Positions 9,266 to 17,000 of a stretch of 64,000 nucleotides of DNA are shown one piece after another. The stretch is taken from positions 558,001-622,000 of the forward strand of contig NZ_VJYI01000005.1 in the NCBI RefSeq assembly GCF_008065375.1, given 5' to 3'. Origin of the DNA: Nonomuraea sp. SYSU D8015. GTDB lineage: Bacteria; Actinomycetota; Actinomycetes; Streptosporangiales; Streptosporangiaceae. The position numbers and the translations under genes are program-made. Below the pieces are notes generated by a model. That model was given only the letters and a program-made list of their open reading frames with translations. It had not been told where the DNA came from and ran no database searches. Every line of letters begins with the position of its first letter. Within the stretch, counting starts at the first letter, position 1.

Positions 9266-10129
9266 TCAAAGACTTTCTCGTAGTGCGTCCAGCAGCGCTC
9301 CGGTGGCCGGCGGGTGGGGCGGGTCGCCGTAGACGGCGGCGTACACGTGCCTGGTCGAGCCCGGCACCTCGGCCACCTCGACGTCCGGGTGGCGGTGGGC
9401 GCGCAACGCGAGCCCCGGCAGCATCGTCAGGCCGAGCCCTGCCGCGACCAGCGCCTGAACGGCCACGATGTCGTCGCTCGTGAACGTGATCCGCGGCGCG
9501 AACCCCGCCTTGTCGCAGATGTCCAGCAGGTGGCTGCGGCACCGGTCGCAGCCCGCGATCCAGGACGCCCCGGCGTGATCGGCCAGCCGCCCGTCCGTCG
9601 GCTTGTCGGACACCAGGTAGCTGGGGTCGTCGAGGAGATGGATCATGTTGATGCCGCTGTCCTCCGGTGCGGTGTCGTCGTACCGGAAGACCACCGCCAC
9701 GTCCACCCGCCCGGCCCGCAGCAGCCTGAGCGCCTCCGGCGGCTCGGTCTCGGTGAGGTGCAGGCGCAGCCCGGGGTGCGCGTCGCCGAGCAGCGTGGCG
9801 GCGGTCGGGACGAACGTGCCCAGTGCGGAGGGGAAGGCGGCCAGGCGTACGCGCCCAGAACGCAGCCCCACATGGGCGGCCAGCTCCTCGGCGGTGTCGT
9901 CGAGACGGCCGATGATCTCCGCGGCGCGTTCGGCGAGCAGCCGGCCCGCGTCCGTGAGCCTGATGCCGCGGCCGGCCCGCTGGATGAGCCGCGCGCCGGT
10001 CTCGGCCTCCAGCCTGGCCAGGTGGTGGCTGACGGACGGCTGTGAATAGTGCAGCTCCTTGGCGGCGGCGGTCAGCGAGCCCTTGCGGGCGACCGCGAGA
10101 AGCACGCGCAGACGGGTGACATCCAGCAT
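9266..10129 (-). CDS. LysR-family transcriptional regulator
   Basis: A 287-residue regulator. The N-terminal winged helix reads RLRVLLAVARKGSLTAAAKELHYSQPSVSHHLARLE, the standard LysR HTH; the remainder is the LysR substrate-binding domain. It is divergent from a cysteine-dioxygenase-like cupin gene (109-bp spacer with a 15-bp dyad) and is followed by a LysE exporter, so it likely controls both directions in response to a small ligand, probably an amino acid. Length and domain content are normal. Confidence 0.93.
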   Translation of the reverse strand: MLDVTRLRVLLAVARKGSLTAAAKELHYSQPSVSHHLARLEAETGARLIQRAGRGIRLTDAGRLLAERAAEIIGRLDDTAEELAAHVGLRSGRVRLAAFPSALGTFVPTAATLLGDAHPGLRLHLTETEPPEALRLLRAGRVDVAVVFRYDDTAPEDSGINMIHLLDDPSYLVSDKPTDGRLADHAGASWIAGCDRCRSHLLDICDKAGFAPRITFTSDDIVAVQALVAAGLGLTMLPGLALRAHRHPDVEVAEVPGSTRHVYAAVYGDPPHPPATGALLDALRESL

Positions 10130-10153
10130 TCATCAATCGTATCTATGGGTTGC

Positions 10154-10168
10154 ACAGAAGACTTCTGT
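10154..10168. promoter_or_regulatory. Palindrome in the LysR/cupin intergenic region
   Basis: ACAGAAG-A-CTTCTGT is a perfect dyad with 7-bp arms around one central base. It lies between the divergent LysR and cupin genes, 25 bp upstream of the LysR start. The position fits an operator for the LysR protein, although the classical T-N11-A form is not obvious. Confidence 0.5.
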
Positions 10169-10238
10169 TGGACCTATTGGTCGCGGCGTAGCACCGTAGA
10201 AGGGAAGGGCAACTGTCGGCTTCCGCTAGGGGGACACC

Positions 10239-10769
10239 ATGAACATGGCCGCCACCGCACTGGCGAGGCCGGGGCTCGATGCGCTCATGACCGGCATTTC
10301 CGGAATCGTGGCCCGGCGGCTCGGGCCGCGCGAGACCGCGTACGCCGTCGCCGGTCTGCTCCGCGACCGCCTGCCCGGCCTCGACCTCCTCACGCCGCAG
10401 GAGCGCGAGGGCTCACCCGACGGGTACGTGTCCCACGTGCTGCACGCCCAGGAGGACTTCTCGATCGCGGCCGTGGTCTGGCGGCCCGGGCAAGAGACGG
10501 TGATCCACGACCACGTCTCGTGGTGCACGTTCGGCATCCTCAGCGGCATCGAGCACGAGACCCTCTACCGCGACATGGGCGATCACCTGGTGGAGATCGG
10601 GCGGGCCGACAACCGGCCGGGAGAGGTCAGCGGCTTCGCGCCGCCCGGTGACATCCACAAGGTCCGCAACAGCAGCAGCGAGATCGGGGTGTCGGTGCAC
10701 GTGTACGGGGCCGATCTGAACCGGCTCGGCAGCAGCGTGCGCCGCGTCTACGACCTGCCGGTCAGGTAG
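10239..10769 (+). CDS. Cysteine dioxygenase-like cupin protein
   Basis: A 176-residue single-domain cupin. IHDHVSWCTFGILSGIEHE contains the H-x-H and the later Glu typical of thiol dioxygenases (cysteine or 3-mercaptopropionate dioxygenase superfamily); GDIHKVRN supplies the third His. Such enzymes use non-haem iron to oxidise thiols to sulfinates in the cytoplasm. It is divergent from a LysR gene with a LysE exporter behind it, consistent with a small thiol or amino-acid homeostasis unit. The last 22 bp overlap the convergent hydrolase gene. Substrate is not determined; the annotation rests on the cupin motifs. Confidence 0.8.
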   Translation: MNMAATALARPGLDALMTGISGIVARRLGPRETAYAVAGLLRDRLPGLDLLTPQEREGSPDGYVSHVLHAQEDFSIAAVVWRPGQETVIHDHVSWCTFGILSGIEHETLYRDMGDHLVEIGRADNRPGEVSGFAPPGDIHKVRNSSSEIGVSVHVYGADLNRLGSSVRRVYDLPVR

Positions 10770-11401
10770 CCAGTCAGGTGGTCGGCCAGCTCTTTGGGCC
10801 GGGCCAGCATGGGGGCGTGGCTGCCGTCGATCTCGTCGGGCCTGATGCCGAGCCGGTCGCGTACGACGCCGCGCATGAACTCCGGCTCGAAGAACCGATC
10901 GTCGCGGCACAGCAGGAACCTGGTCGGCACGTCCGGCCACCGCTCCAGCGGCCACGGCTCCTCCAGCGCCTTCTCCGCGTGATCACGCGACCTCGTGAGT
11001 GACTCCTCGGCCAGGTCCCTGGGCACGTCGTGCAGGAACAACCCGATCGGGTCGTTCATGTCGCGATGAGTGAAGCCCGTGTTGTCCCACCAGTCGGCCG
11101 GCGGCTCGCCGGGCTTCGGGATCATGGCCGTGACCAGCACCAGGAGCTCGGCAGGCACGCGGGCGCACACCAGCGGGCCGACGAAGCCGCCCCACGAGTG
11201 CGCCACCACGAGCAGTCGCTCCCTGGGCCCGCCGAGGGCCTCGACCACGGCGTCGGCGTAGTCGAACAGCCCGGCGGACTCGTCCTCGATCGGCAGGGAC
11301 ACCGCCACGGCGTCGTGTCCGCGCCCACGCAGCTCCTCCACCAGCAGATGCCAGTCCCAGGCGGAGCCCCCGCCGCCGTGGATCAGCGCGAACGTCGCCA
11401 T
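10748..11401 (-). CDS. Alpha/beta hydrolase
   Basis: A 217-residue alpha/beta hydrolase. The N-terminus ATFALIHGGGGSAWDW has the oxyanion HGGG motif, VVAHSWGGFV is the nucleophile elbow with a central Ser, and IDGSHAPMLARPKELA supplies the C-terminal catalytic His. ATG 11401 is preceded by GGAGG at 7-nt spacing; an ATG eight codons earlier has no such site. It belongs to the compact esterase/salicylate-esterase-like group, but the substrate is unknown. Its 3' end overlaps the convergent cupin gene. Confidence 0.88.
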   Translation of the reverse strand: MATFALIHGGGGSAWDWHLLVEELRGRGHDAVAVSLPIEDESAGLFDYADAVVEALGGPRERLLVVAHSWGGFVGPLVCARVPAELLVLVTAMIPKPGEPPADWWDNTGFTHRDMNDPIGLFLHDVPRDLAEESLTRSRDHAEKALEEPWPLERWPDVPTRFLLCRDDRFFEPEFMRGVVRDRLGIRPDEIDGSHAPMLARPKELADHLTGYLTGRS

Positions 11402-11551
11402 TTTCAGTACCTCCGCGTCCGACATGCGTGGACCCACTGATCGGGATCGGCCCCATTCTGACACTCGCTCGGCCGGCTCCGGCGATGAGTTTCTGACCCC
11501 GGGCACGTCTGTCCATGTGGAAGCCGTACCGACGACACGTGAGGATCGGCC

Positions 11552-12052
11552 ATGGAACCGACCACGAAACTGGACCAGCGCTTCAGCGAACAGAACGCCA
11601 CCGCGACCCCGTGGTCGCAGGCCCGCGACCAGTTGGAGCGGGCGGAGACGTACTGGTTGACCACCGTACGCCCCGACGGCCGCCCGCACGTCACCACGCT
11701 GCTGGCCGTCTGGCAGGACGACGCGATCTACTTCTGCACCGGCGCGGAGGAGCAGAAGGCCAGGAACCTCGAGCGCAACCGCAACTGCGCGCTCACGACC
11801 GGCGCCAGCGCCCTGCGCGAAGGGCTCGACCTGGTGGTCGAGGGCGTCGCCGACCGGGTGACGGACTCCGGCAAGCTCAAGCGGCTCGCCGACGCCTGGG
11901 GGTCCAAGTACGGCCCCGAATGGCACTTCGGCGTGGGCGACGGCGTGTTCACGCACGCGCAGGGCGGGGAGGCGCTGGTGTTCGAGGTCGCCCCGGCCAA
12001 GGTGCTGGGCTTCCGCAAGGGCGAGTACAGCCAGACCACCTGGCGTTTCTGA
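11552..12052 (+). CDS. Pyridoxamine 5'-phosphate oxidase-family (FMN-barrel) protein
   Basis: A 166-residue split-barrel flavin protein. YWLTTVRPDGRPHVTTLLAVW is the typical N-terminal strand pair that binds FMN or F420 in this superfamily, and AIYFCTGAEEQKARNL follows in the expected order. Members act as small flavin or F420 reductases; the substrate here is unknown. GAGG lies before ATG 11552. The gene precedes an ArsR-type regulator with an extended dyad between them, so the two may be co-regulated. Confidence 0.85.
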   Translation: MEPTTKLDQRFSEQNATATPWSQARDQLERAETYWLTTVRPDGRPHVTTLLAVWQDDAIYFCTGAEEQKARNLERNRNCALTTGASALREGLDLVVEGVADRVTDSGKLKRLADAWGSKYGPEWHFGVGDGVFTHAQGGEALVFEVAPAKVLGFRKGEYSQTTWRF

Positions 12053-12056
12053 CCAC

Positions 12057-12092
12057 ATGCGAAAGGAAATTTGCGCAAATTCTTTTTCGCAT
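12057..12092. promoter_or_regulatory. 36-bp interrupted palindrome upstream of the ArsR-type gene
   Basis: The outer arms ATGCGAAA and TTTCGCAT and the inner perfect palindrome AATTTGCGCAAATT are arranged symmetrically around 12074/12075, with only three mismatched positions on each side. It is strikingly AT-rich for this genome and ends 13 bp before the regulator's start codon. It looks like an autoregulatory operator overlapping the promoter; a role as terminator for the upstream gene is less likely because no T-run follows. Confidence 0.7.
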
Positions 12093-12105
12093 CTAGGGTG
12101 GGGGT

Positions 12106-12708
12106 ATGGCCGCCGAGAACACCCGCCGCATCAAGGACCTCGACACGCTCAAGGCGTTGGGGCACCCGCTGCGCATGAAGCTCTACCGCGCTCTCAAAGT
12201 GGCGGGCACGGCGACCGCGTCGCACCTCGCCGACCAGGTCGACGAGGCCGTCTCCCTGGTCAGCTACCACCTGCGCAAGCTGGCCGCCCACGGCCTCATC
12301 GAGGAGGCGGAGGGGAGCGGCGGTGACGCGAGGGAGCGGTGGTGGAAGCCCGCGGCCGCCACCCTGACCACCAGGGACGAGGACTTCCGCGACGCCCCTG
12401 AGCGCGCCGCCGTCCACGCCGCCGTGACGCGCATGCACACCCGTCAGCAGCACGAGCTGTTGGAGGAATTCCTCGACACGCAGCCGACCTGGGGTGATGC
12501 CTGGCGCAGCGCGGCCTTCACCTCCGAGCACCTGATGTCGCTCACGGCCGACGAGCTGAGCCGCTTCGCCGAGGAGCTCCGAGAGCTGGCCGAGAAGTGG
12601 CGGGCCCACGGAAAGGCGGCCCGCGAGGCCGGCGACACCGACGGCCGCGAGAGCGTCGCCGTGCACATGTACGGCTTCCCCTTCCGCCCGTGGAGTCCCG
12701 GACATTGA
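12106..12708 (+). CDS. ArsR-family winged-helix transcriptional regulator
   Basis: A 200-residue regulator. IKDLDTLKALGHPLRMKLYRALKVAGTATASHLADQV is the ArsR-type HTH_20 domain, and SLVSYHLRKLAAHGLIEE is the recognition helix and wing. The C-terminal half is helical and ends in FPFRPW, as in actinobacterial ArsR proteins that control drug or MFS transporter genes. No metal-binding Cys pair is seen. The gene is preceded by a 36-bp dyad and is followed 14 bp later by a 59-residue ORF with a good ribosome binding site, so it is probably the first gene of an autoregulated operon. Confidence 0.9.
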   Translation: MAAENTRRIKDLDTLKALGHPLRMKLYRALKVAGTATASHLADQVDEAVSLVSYHLRKLAAHGLIEEAEGSGGDARERWWKPAAATLTTRDEDFRDAPERAAVHAAVTRMHTRQQHELLEEFLDTQPTWGDAWRSAAFTSEHLMSLTADELSRFAEELRELAEKWRAHGKAAREAGDTDGRESVAVHMYGFPFRPWSPGH

Positions 12709-12722
12709 CCAAGGAGAGCCCG

Positions 12723-12902
12723 ATGGACCCGGAGCTGTACCTGTACGTCGAGAAAGTGCGAGCCCGCGAGCTGCGCGCCGAGGCGGACCGCCACCGCCTC
12801 GCGTCCCGTTCGTCGGTCTTACGTACGTGGGAGACCCGCCTGGGCTGGGCCCTGGTGGAAACCGGCCTCCGCCTCGTCCACCGCCGACCTGTGCACTACT
12901 GA
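12723..12902 (+). CDS. Small basic protein (59 aa), unknown
   Basis: ATG 12723 is preceded by AAGGAGAG at proper spacing. The product is a 59-residue, Arg-rich helical peptide beginning MDPELYLYVEKVRARELRAE. It lies 14 bp after the ArsR-type gene on the same strand, so the two are likely co-transcribed. Similar short proteins occur beside regulators in actinomycetes from memory, but I know no function. No signal peptide or membrane segment is seen. Confidence 0.65.
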   Translation: MDPELYLYVEKVRARELRAEADRHRLASRSSVLRTWETRLGWALVETGLRLVHRRPVHY

Positions 12903-12962
12903 TCGAGGCGAGCTGGTGCCGCTCTCCCGGGGACCTGGATCAGGCGGAACGCCTCGTGCCCC

Positions 12963-13434
12963 TCATCGCTCCGTCTTGAGCTCGTGGCAACCGACGAACC
13001 GGAACATGAGCTCACCGAGCTCCAGAGGCCGGGGCCGGCCGGTGAAGCGGTGAACCCCGACCCCGAACCCCGCATCCGGATCCGACACCCACCGCAGTTC
13101 GAAACCCTGTTCCTCGAACCAGTCGCAGATCCGCGGCACGAGATCGGGAGCCTCCCGATGCCGCGTCCAGATCACCGTGCCACCCGTGGCGCACAACTGC
13201 GGGAAGAACCCGACGGTCCGCTCGATGTCCTCATCGGTGACGTCGCCCCGGCGCGGATGCTCCTGCAGCACGGGAAGGAGATCACGCCCTTGCCCCGCAC
13301 AGGCTGATCACCTTCACCGGACCCGCCGGAGCGTCATCGAGCGCCTGCCGGGTCTGCTCCTGAACGACCCGCAGCCGCCGCGCCAAGCGTGAGTCCGGGC
13401 GATCGTATTCGTCATGCCACACGCGCCAGTCCAT
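12963..13434 (-). pseudogene. Class I SAM-dependent methyltransferase, frameshifted and internally deleted
   Basis: Reading from ATG 13434 gives MDWRVWHDEYDRP and the SAM-binding strand VKVISLCG, after which the frame breaks near 13290; the continuation (GRDLLPVLQEHPRRGDV) is found in another frame. That second frame passes directly to TDEDIERTVGFFPQLC and the C-terminal VIWTRHREAPDL...FGVGVHRF. In the intact family, as I recall it, about 60-70 residues with the acidic-loop and GNI motifs lie between GDV and TDED. So two lesions are present: a +1/-2 frameshift in the glycine loop and an in-frame deletion. The total length (472 nt, not divisible by 3) agrees. Confidence 0.8.
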
Positions 13435-13503
13435 GCCGTGACCATATGGGCGGCCCCCGGCCGAATCCCAGCGAATAATGGGCGCAGAGCTGAAGGGGGC
13501 ACG

Positions 13504-13959
13504 GTGATACGGCTTGTCGCCCGTGTGTGGAGGTCGCTGGGCGGTCGCCTGCAGTGGCGGCTGGTGTGGCTGAGGCACGCCACGTTCATGGTCGGCGTCA
13601 CCGGCGTCGTACGAGACGATGAAGGGCGGGTGCTCCTGCTCAAACACCGGCTGTGGCCGGAGGGCCGCCAGTGGGGATTCCCCACCGGCTACGCGAAGCG
13701 AGGGGAGACGTTCGAGGGCACCGTCGAGCGCGAGGTCCTCGAGGAGACCGGCCTGACCGTGAAGGTCGGCCGGCTCGTACGGCTGAAGAGCGGCTTCAGG
13801 TTACGGCTGGAGGTGGCCTACGAAGCCGTGCTCACGGGCGGCACGCTCGAGATCGACCCCTGGGAGATCCTGGAGGCGAAGTGGTGCCCGCCCGACCGGC
13901 TGCCCGAGGGGACACAACCGTCCCACCAGCGACTCCTCCAGGAATGTTCACATCTCTGA
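13504..13959 (+). CDS. Nudix hydrolase
   Basis: A 151-residue Nudix protein. The complete box G-x5-E-x7-R-E-V-x-E-E-x-G-L is present from GYAKRGE to REVLEETGL, which binds Mg2+ and positions the diphosphate substrate. GTG 13504 is chosen because GAAGGGGG precedes it; an upstream start at 13414 would add 30 unrelated residues. The N-terminal RVWRSLGGRLQWRLVWLRH is seen in actinobacterial Nudix enzymes of unknown substrate. It ends 7 bp before the convergent peptidase stop. Confidence 0.9.
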   Translation: MIRLVARVWRSLGGRLQWRLVWLRHATFMVGVTGVVRDDEGRVLLLKHRLWPEGRQWGFPTGYAKRGETFEGTVEREVLEETGLTVKVGRLVRLKSGFRLRLEVAYEAVLTGGTLEIDPWEILEAKWCPPDRLPEGTQPSHQRLLQECSHL

Positions 13960-13966
13960 CGGCGGC

Positions 13967-15322
13967 CTACACGCCCAGCGGCGAAGGAAGGCTCAGCTCG
14001 TTCAGGAACAGGGCCTCCGTGGTCGCGACCCTCCGCAGCTCCTCCAGGTCCACGCGCTCGTTCGGCGCGTGGATGGCGGCGTCCTCGTCCTCCGCCCCGA
14101 ACAACAGGATCTCCGCCGCGGGGAACTGCTTCAGCAGCGTGTTGACCAGCGGGATCGACCCGCCCGCGCCCACGTCCCGCGGCGGGCGGCCGAAGGCGCG
14201 GGTCATCGCGCTGTTCAGCGCCGCTCGCGCCTTCCCTCCCGAGTCCGCCTGGAAGCCCGAGCCCACCGTGAGGTCGCTGAACGTCACCTGCGCGCCCCAC
14301 GGCGCCACCTGCCGCAGGAACTCGACCACCGCGTTCGCCGTCGTCTTCGGGTCTCCGGCCGGCGGCACCCGGACCGTCACCCGGGCGCGCGCGACCGGCT
14401 GCACCGCGTTGACCGCCCCCGACACCGTCGGCACGTCGAGCCCGGTGACCGTGATCGCGTAGGAGGACCACAGCCGGTCAGCCAGCGCGCCGGAGCCCAC
14501 CAGCGACACGCCGTCCAGCACGCCCGCGGTCTTCCTGAACTCCTCCTCCGACGGCCCCTGGCCCAGGAAGGTCCCGCGCGGCAACCCCGGCACCCGGATG
14601 TCGCCGTTGTCGTCGTGCAGCGAGGTCAGCATGCGCATCAGCGCGGCCAGCGCGTCGGGGGCGGCGCCGCCGAACGAGCCGCTGTGGACGGCCTCGCGCA
14701 GCGTCCGGACCTCGACGGTGAAGGCGGCCATGCCGCGCAGCGACGTGGTGACGGCCGGGTCGCCGACGCGCGGGTTGCCGGTGTCGGCCACCACGATGCA
14801 GTCGGCCCGCAGCAGGTCGGGGTTGCGCTCGACGAACGCCTCCAGGCGCTCGCCCGCGTACTCCTCCTGGCCTTCGATGATCACCTTGATGCCCACGGGG
14901 AACCGGCCCTGGAAGGCGCGCAGGGCGGTGACGTGGGAGATGATGCCGGACTTGTCGTCCGCGCAGCCACGCCCGTACAGGCAGCCGTCGATCAGGGTCG
15001 GCTCGAACGGCGGCGTGCGCCACGCGGCCGGGTCACCGGCGGGCTGCACGTCGTAGTGGGCGTACAGCAGGACCGTGGGCATGCCGGGCGGGGCAGGGGC
15101 CTCGGCGTAGATCGCGGGGAAGCTGCCCTCGACGGGCACCTGCTGGACGCGGGGGAGGCCGACGGACCGCAGCAACTCCTCCGTCATCGCGGCGGCGGCC
15201 AGCACGGGCTCCTGCGGATGCCCGGGGAAGGCGACGGACGGGATGGCGGCAAGTCGCTTGAGCTCCTCGACGGCCTGGGGCATCGAGGCGGCGACAGCGC
15301 TCTCAATCTGGTCAGGAGTCAC
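13967..15322 (-). CDS. M20-family dipeptidase/metallopeptidase
   Basis: A 451-residue zinc peptidase. YAHYDVQPAGD holds the first metal His and its Asp, GRGCADDKSG the bridging Asp, and EGQEEYAGE the catalytic Glu pair; NPRVGDPAVTTSLRG begins the lid domain. Length is normal for cytosolic dipeptidases of the M20/ArgE/DapE/PepV group. Substrate is probably a dipeptide or acyl amino acid. It is divergent from the aminotransferase-alanine dehydrogenase operon, which could be a functional link through amino-acid catabolism. Confidence 0.92.
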   Translation of the reverse strand: MTPDQIESAVAASMPQAVEELKRLAAIPSVAFPGHPQEPVLAAAAMTEELLRSVGLPRVQQVPVEGSFPAIYAEAPAPPGMPTVLLYAHYDVQPAGDPAAWRTPPFEPTLIDGCLYGRGCADDKSGIISHVTALRAFQGRFPVGIKVIIEGQEEYAGERLEAFVERNPDLLRADCIVVADTGNPRVGDPAVTTSLRGMAAFTVEVRTLREAVHSGSFGGAAPDALAALMRMLTSLHDDNGDIRVPGLPRGTFLGQGPSEEEFRKTAGVLDGVSLVGSGALADRLWSSYAITVTGLDVPTVSGAVNAVQPVARARVTVRVPPAGDPKTTANAVVEFLRQVAPWGAQVTFSDLTVGSGFQADSGGKARAALNSAMTRAFGRPPRDVGAGGSIPLVNTLLKQFPAAEILLFGAEDEDAAIHAPNERVDLEELRRVATTEALFLNELSLPSPLGV

Positions 15323-15564
15323 GGCAGGGTCCCCCGGGGGTGGTTCTTATCGAATGTGACAGTTCGGGTCTCATTGGATCACAGAAGGTCCCGGCGTACG
15401 TAGCCCGGCAGGATCCTCGCGTCAATCTACATGCGGATTTCGTCGCTGTTACATAGCGGTTCTGCGGATCTCGATTTTCTTGCACAATGCTGCGACCGAT
15501 TCGCTTGGCAAACCGCAGGTGAACATGCAGACTGTGGGGAGTTCACAGACGAGGGAAGATAGCC

Positions 15565-16947
15565 ATGACGCAGCCGGAACACGACGTCCTCAAGGCCGCG
15601 GAAGACCACCTGTGGTTGCACTTCACCAGACACAGCGCATACCAGCAGTCCGAGATCCCGACCATCGTGCGCGGTGAGGGATCGTACGTCTACGACATCC
15701 ACGGCAAGCGCTATCTCGACGGCCTCGCCGGGCTTTTCGTGGTCCAGGTCGGCCATGGCCGCCAGGAGCTGGCCGAGGCCGCCGCCAAGCAGGCCCAGGA
15801 GCTGGCGTTCTTCCCGCTGTGGTCCTATGCGCACCCGAAGGCGGCCGAGCTGGCCCAGCGCCTGGCCGCGCAGACCCCCGGCGATCTCAACCGCGTCTTC
15901 TTCACCACCGGCGGAGGCGAGGCGGTGGAGAGCGCGTGGAAGCTGGCCAAGCAGTACTTCAAGCTCACCGGCAAGCCGCTCAAGCACAAGGTCATCAGCC
16001 GCCAGATCGCCTACCACGGCACCCCGCAGGGCGCGCTGGCGATCACCGGGATCCCGGCGTTCAAGCAGATGTTCGAGCCGCTGGTGCCCGGGTCCGTGCG
16101 CGTCCCCAACACCAACCATTACCGGGCGGACGAGATCACCGGCGTCAAGGGCATGACCCCGGAGGAGTACGGCCTCTGGGCCGCCGACCGGGTGGCCCGC
16201 GCCATCGAGATGGAGGGCCCCGACACGGTGGCCGCCGTCTTCGCCGAGCCCGTGCAGAACGCGGGCGGCTGCTTCCCGCCGCCCCCCGGCTACTGGCAGC
16301 GCCTGCGCGAGATCTGCGACGAGTACGACGTCCTGCTGGTGTCCGACGAGGTGATCTGCGCGTTCGGGCGGCTCGGCACGATGTTCGGCGGCCAGAAGTT
16401 CGACTACGTGCCTGACATCATCACCTGCGCCAAGGGCATGACCAGCGGCTATTCGCCCATCGGCGCCATGATCGCGCACGAGCGGCTGTTCGAACCGTTC
16501 AAGAGCGGCGACACCATGTTCGCCCACGGCTACACGTTCGGCGGCCACCCCGTTTCCGCGGCCGTGGCCCTCGCCAACCTCGACATCTTCGAGCGCGAAG
16601 ACCTGCTCGGCCACGTGACGAAGAACGAGCCGCTGTTCAAGCAGACCCTCGACGACCTGCGCGACCTGCCGATCGTCGGCGACGTGCGCGGCGCCGGCTA
16701 CTTCTGGGGCATCGAGCTGGTCAAGGACAAGGCCACCAAGGAGACGTTCGACGCCGACGAGTCCGAGCGGCTGCTGCGCGGCTTCCTGTCGAAGGCGCTG
16801 TTCGACGCGGGCCTCTACTGCCGCGCCGACGACCGCGGCGACCCCGTCATCCAGCTCGCGCCCCCGCTCGTCGCCGGTCTCAAGGAGTTCGAGGAGATCG
16901 GTTCGATCCTCCGCGGCGTGCTCACCGAGGCGTGGGCCCGCGTCTGA
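15565..16947 (+). CDS. Class III aminotransferase (omega-transaminase type)
   Basis: A 460-residue PLP enzyme. GEAVESAWKLAK, YHGTPQGALAITG, SDEVICAFGRLG and TCAKGMTSGYSPIG follow the class III order, with the Schiff-base Lys in the last motif. Such enzymes transfer amino groups from omega-amino acids or amines to pyruvate or other keto acids. It lies 53 bp upstream of alanine dehydrogenase, so alanine made by transamination to pyruvate could be recycled by the dehydrogenase; this is inference from context. The exact amine donor is unknown. Confidence 0.92.
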   Translation: MTQPEHDVLKAAEDHLWLHFTRHSAYQQSEIPTIVRGEGSYVYDIHGKRYLDGLAGLFVVQVGHGRQELAEAAAKQAQELAFFPLWSYAHPKAAELAQRLAAQTPGDLNRVFFTTGGGEAVESAWKLAKQYFKLTGKPLKHKVISRQIAYHGTPQGALAITGIPAFKQMFEPLVPGSVRVPNTNHYRADEITGVKGMTPEEYGLWAADRVARAIEMEGPDTVAAVFAEPVQNAGGCFPPPPGYWQRLREICDEYDVLLVSDEVICAFGRLGTMFGGQKFDYVPDIITCAKGMTSGYSPIGAMIAHERLFEPFKSGDTMFAHGYTFGGHPVSAAVALANLDIFEREDLLGHVTKNEPLFKQTLDDLRDLPIVGDVRGAGYFWGIELVKDKATKETFDADESERLLRGFLSKALFDAGLYCRADDRGDPVIQLAPPLVAGLKEFEEIGSILRGVLTEAWARV

Positions 16948-16960
16948 AGACCCCTCAACA

Positions 16961-16978
16961 CGGCACAACGGTGTGCCG
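16961..16978 (+). other. Intercistronic hairpin between aminotransferase and ald
   Basis: CGGCACA and TGTGCCG form a perfect 7-bp stem with a four-base loop (ACGG), 13 bp after the aminotransferase stop and 22 bp before alanine dehydrogenase. No T-run follows. It may act as a partial terminator, an RNA processing or stability element, or a dyad operator for an internal promoter. Confidence 0.5.
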
Positions 16979-17000
16979 GCTCCCGAAAGGATCCACCGCC

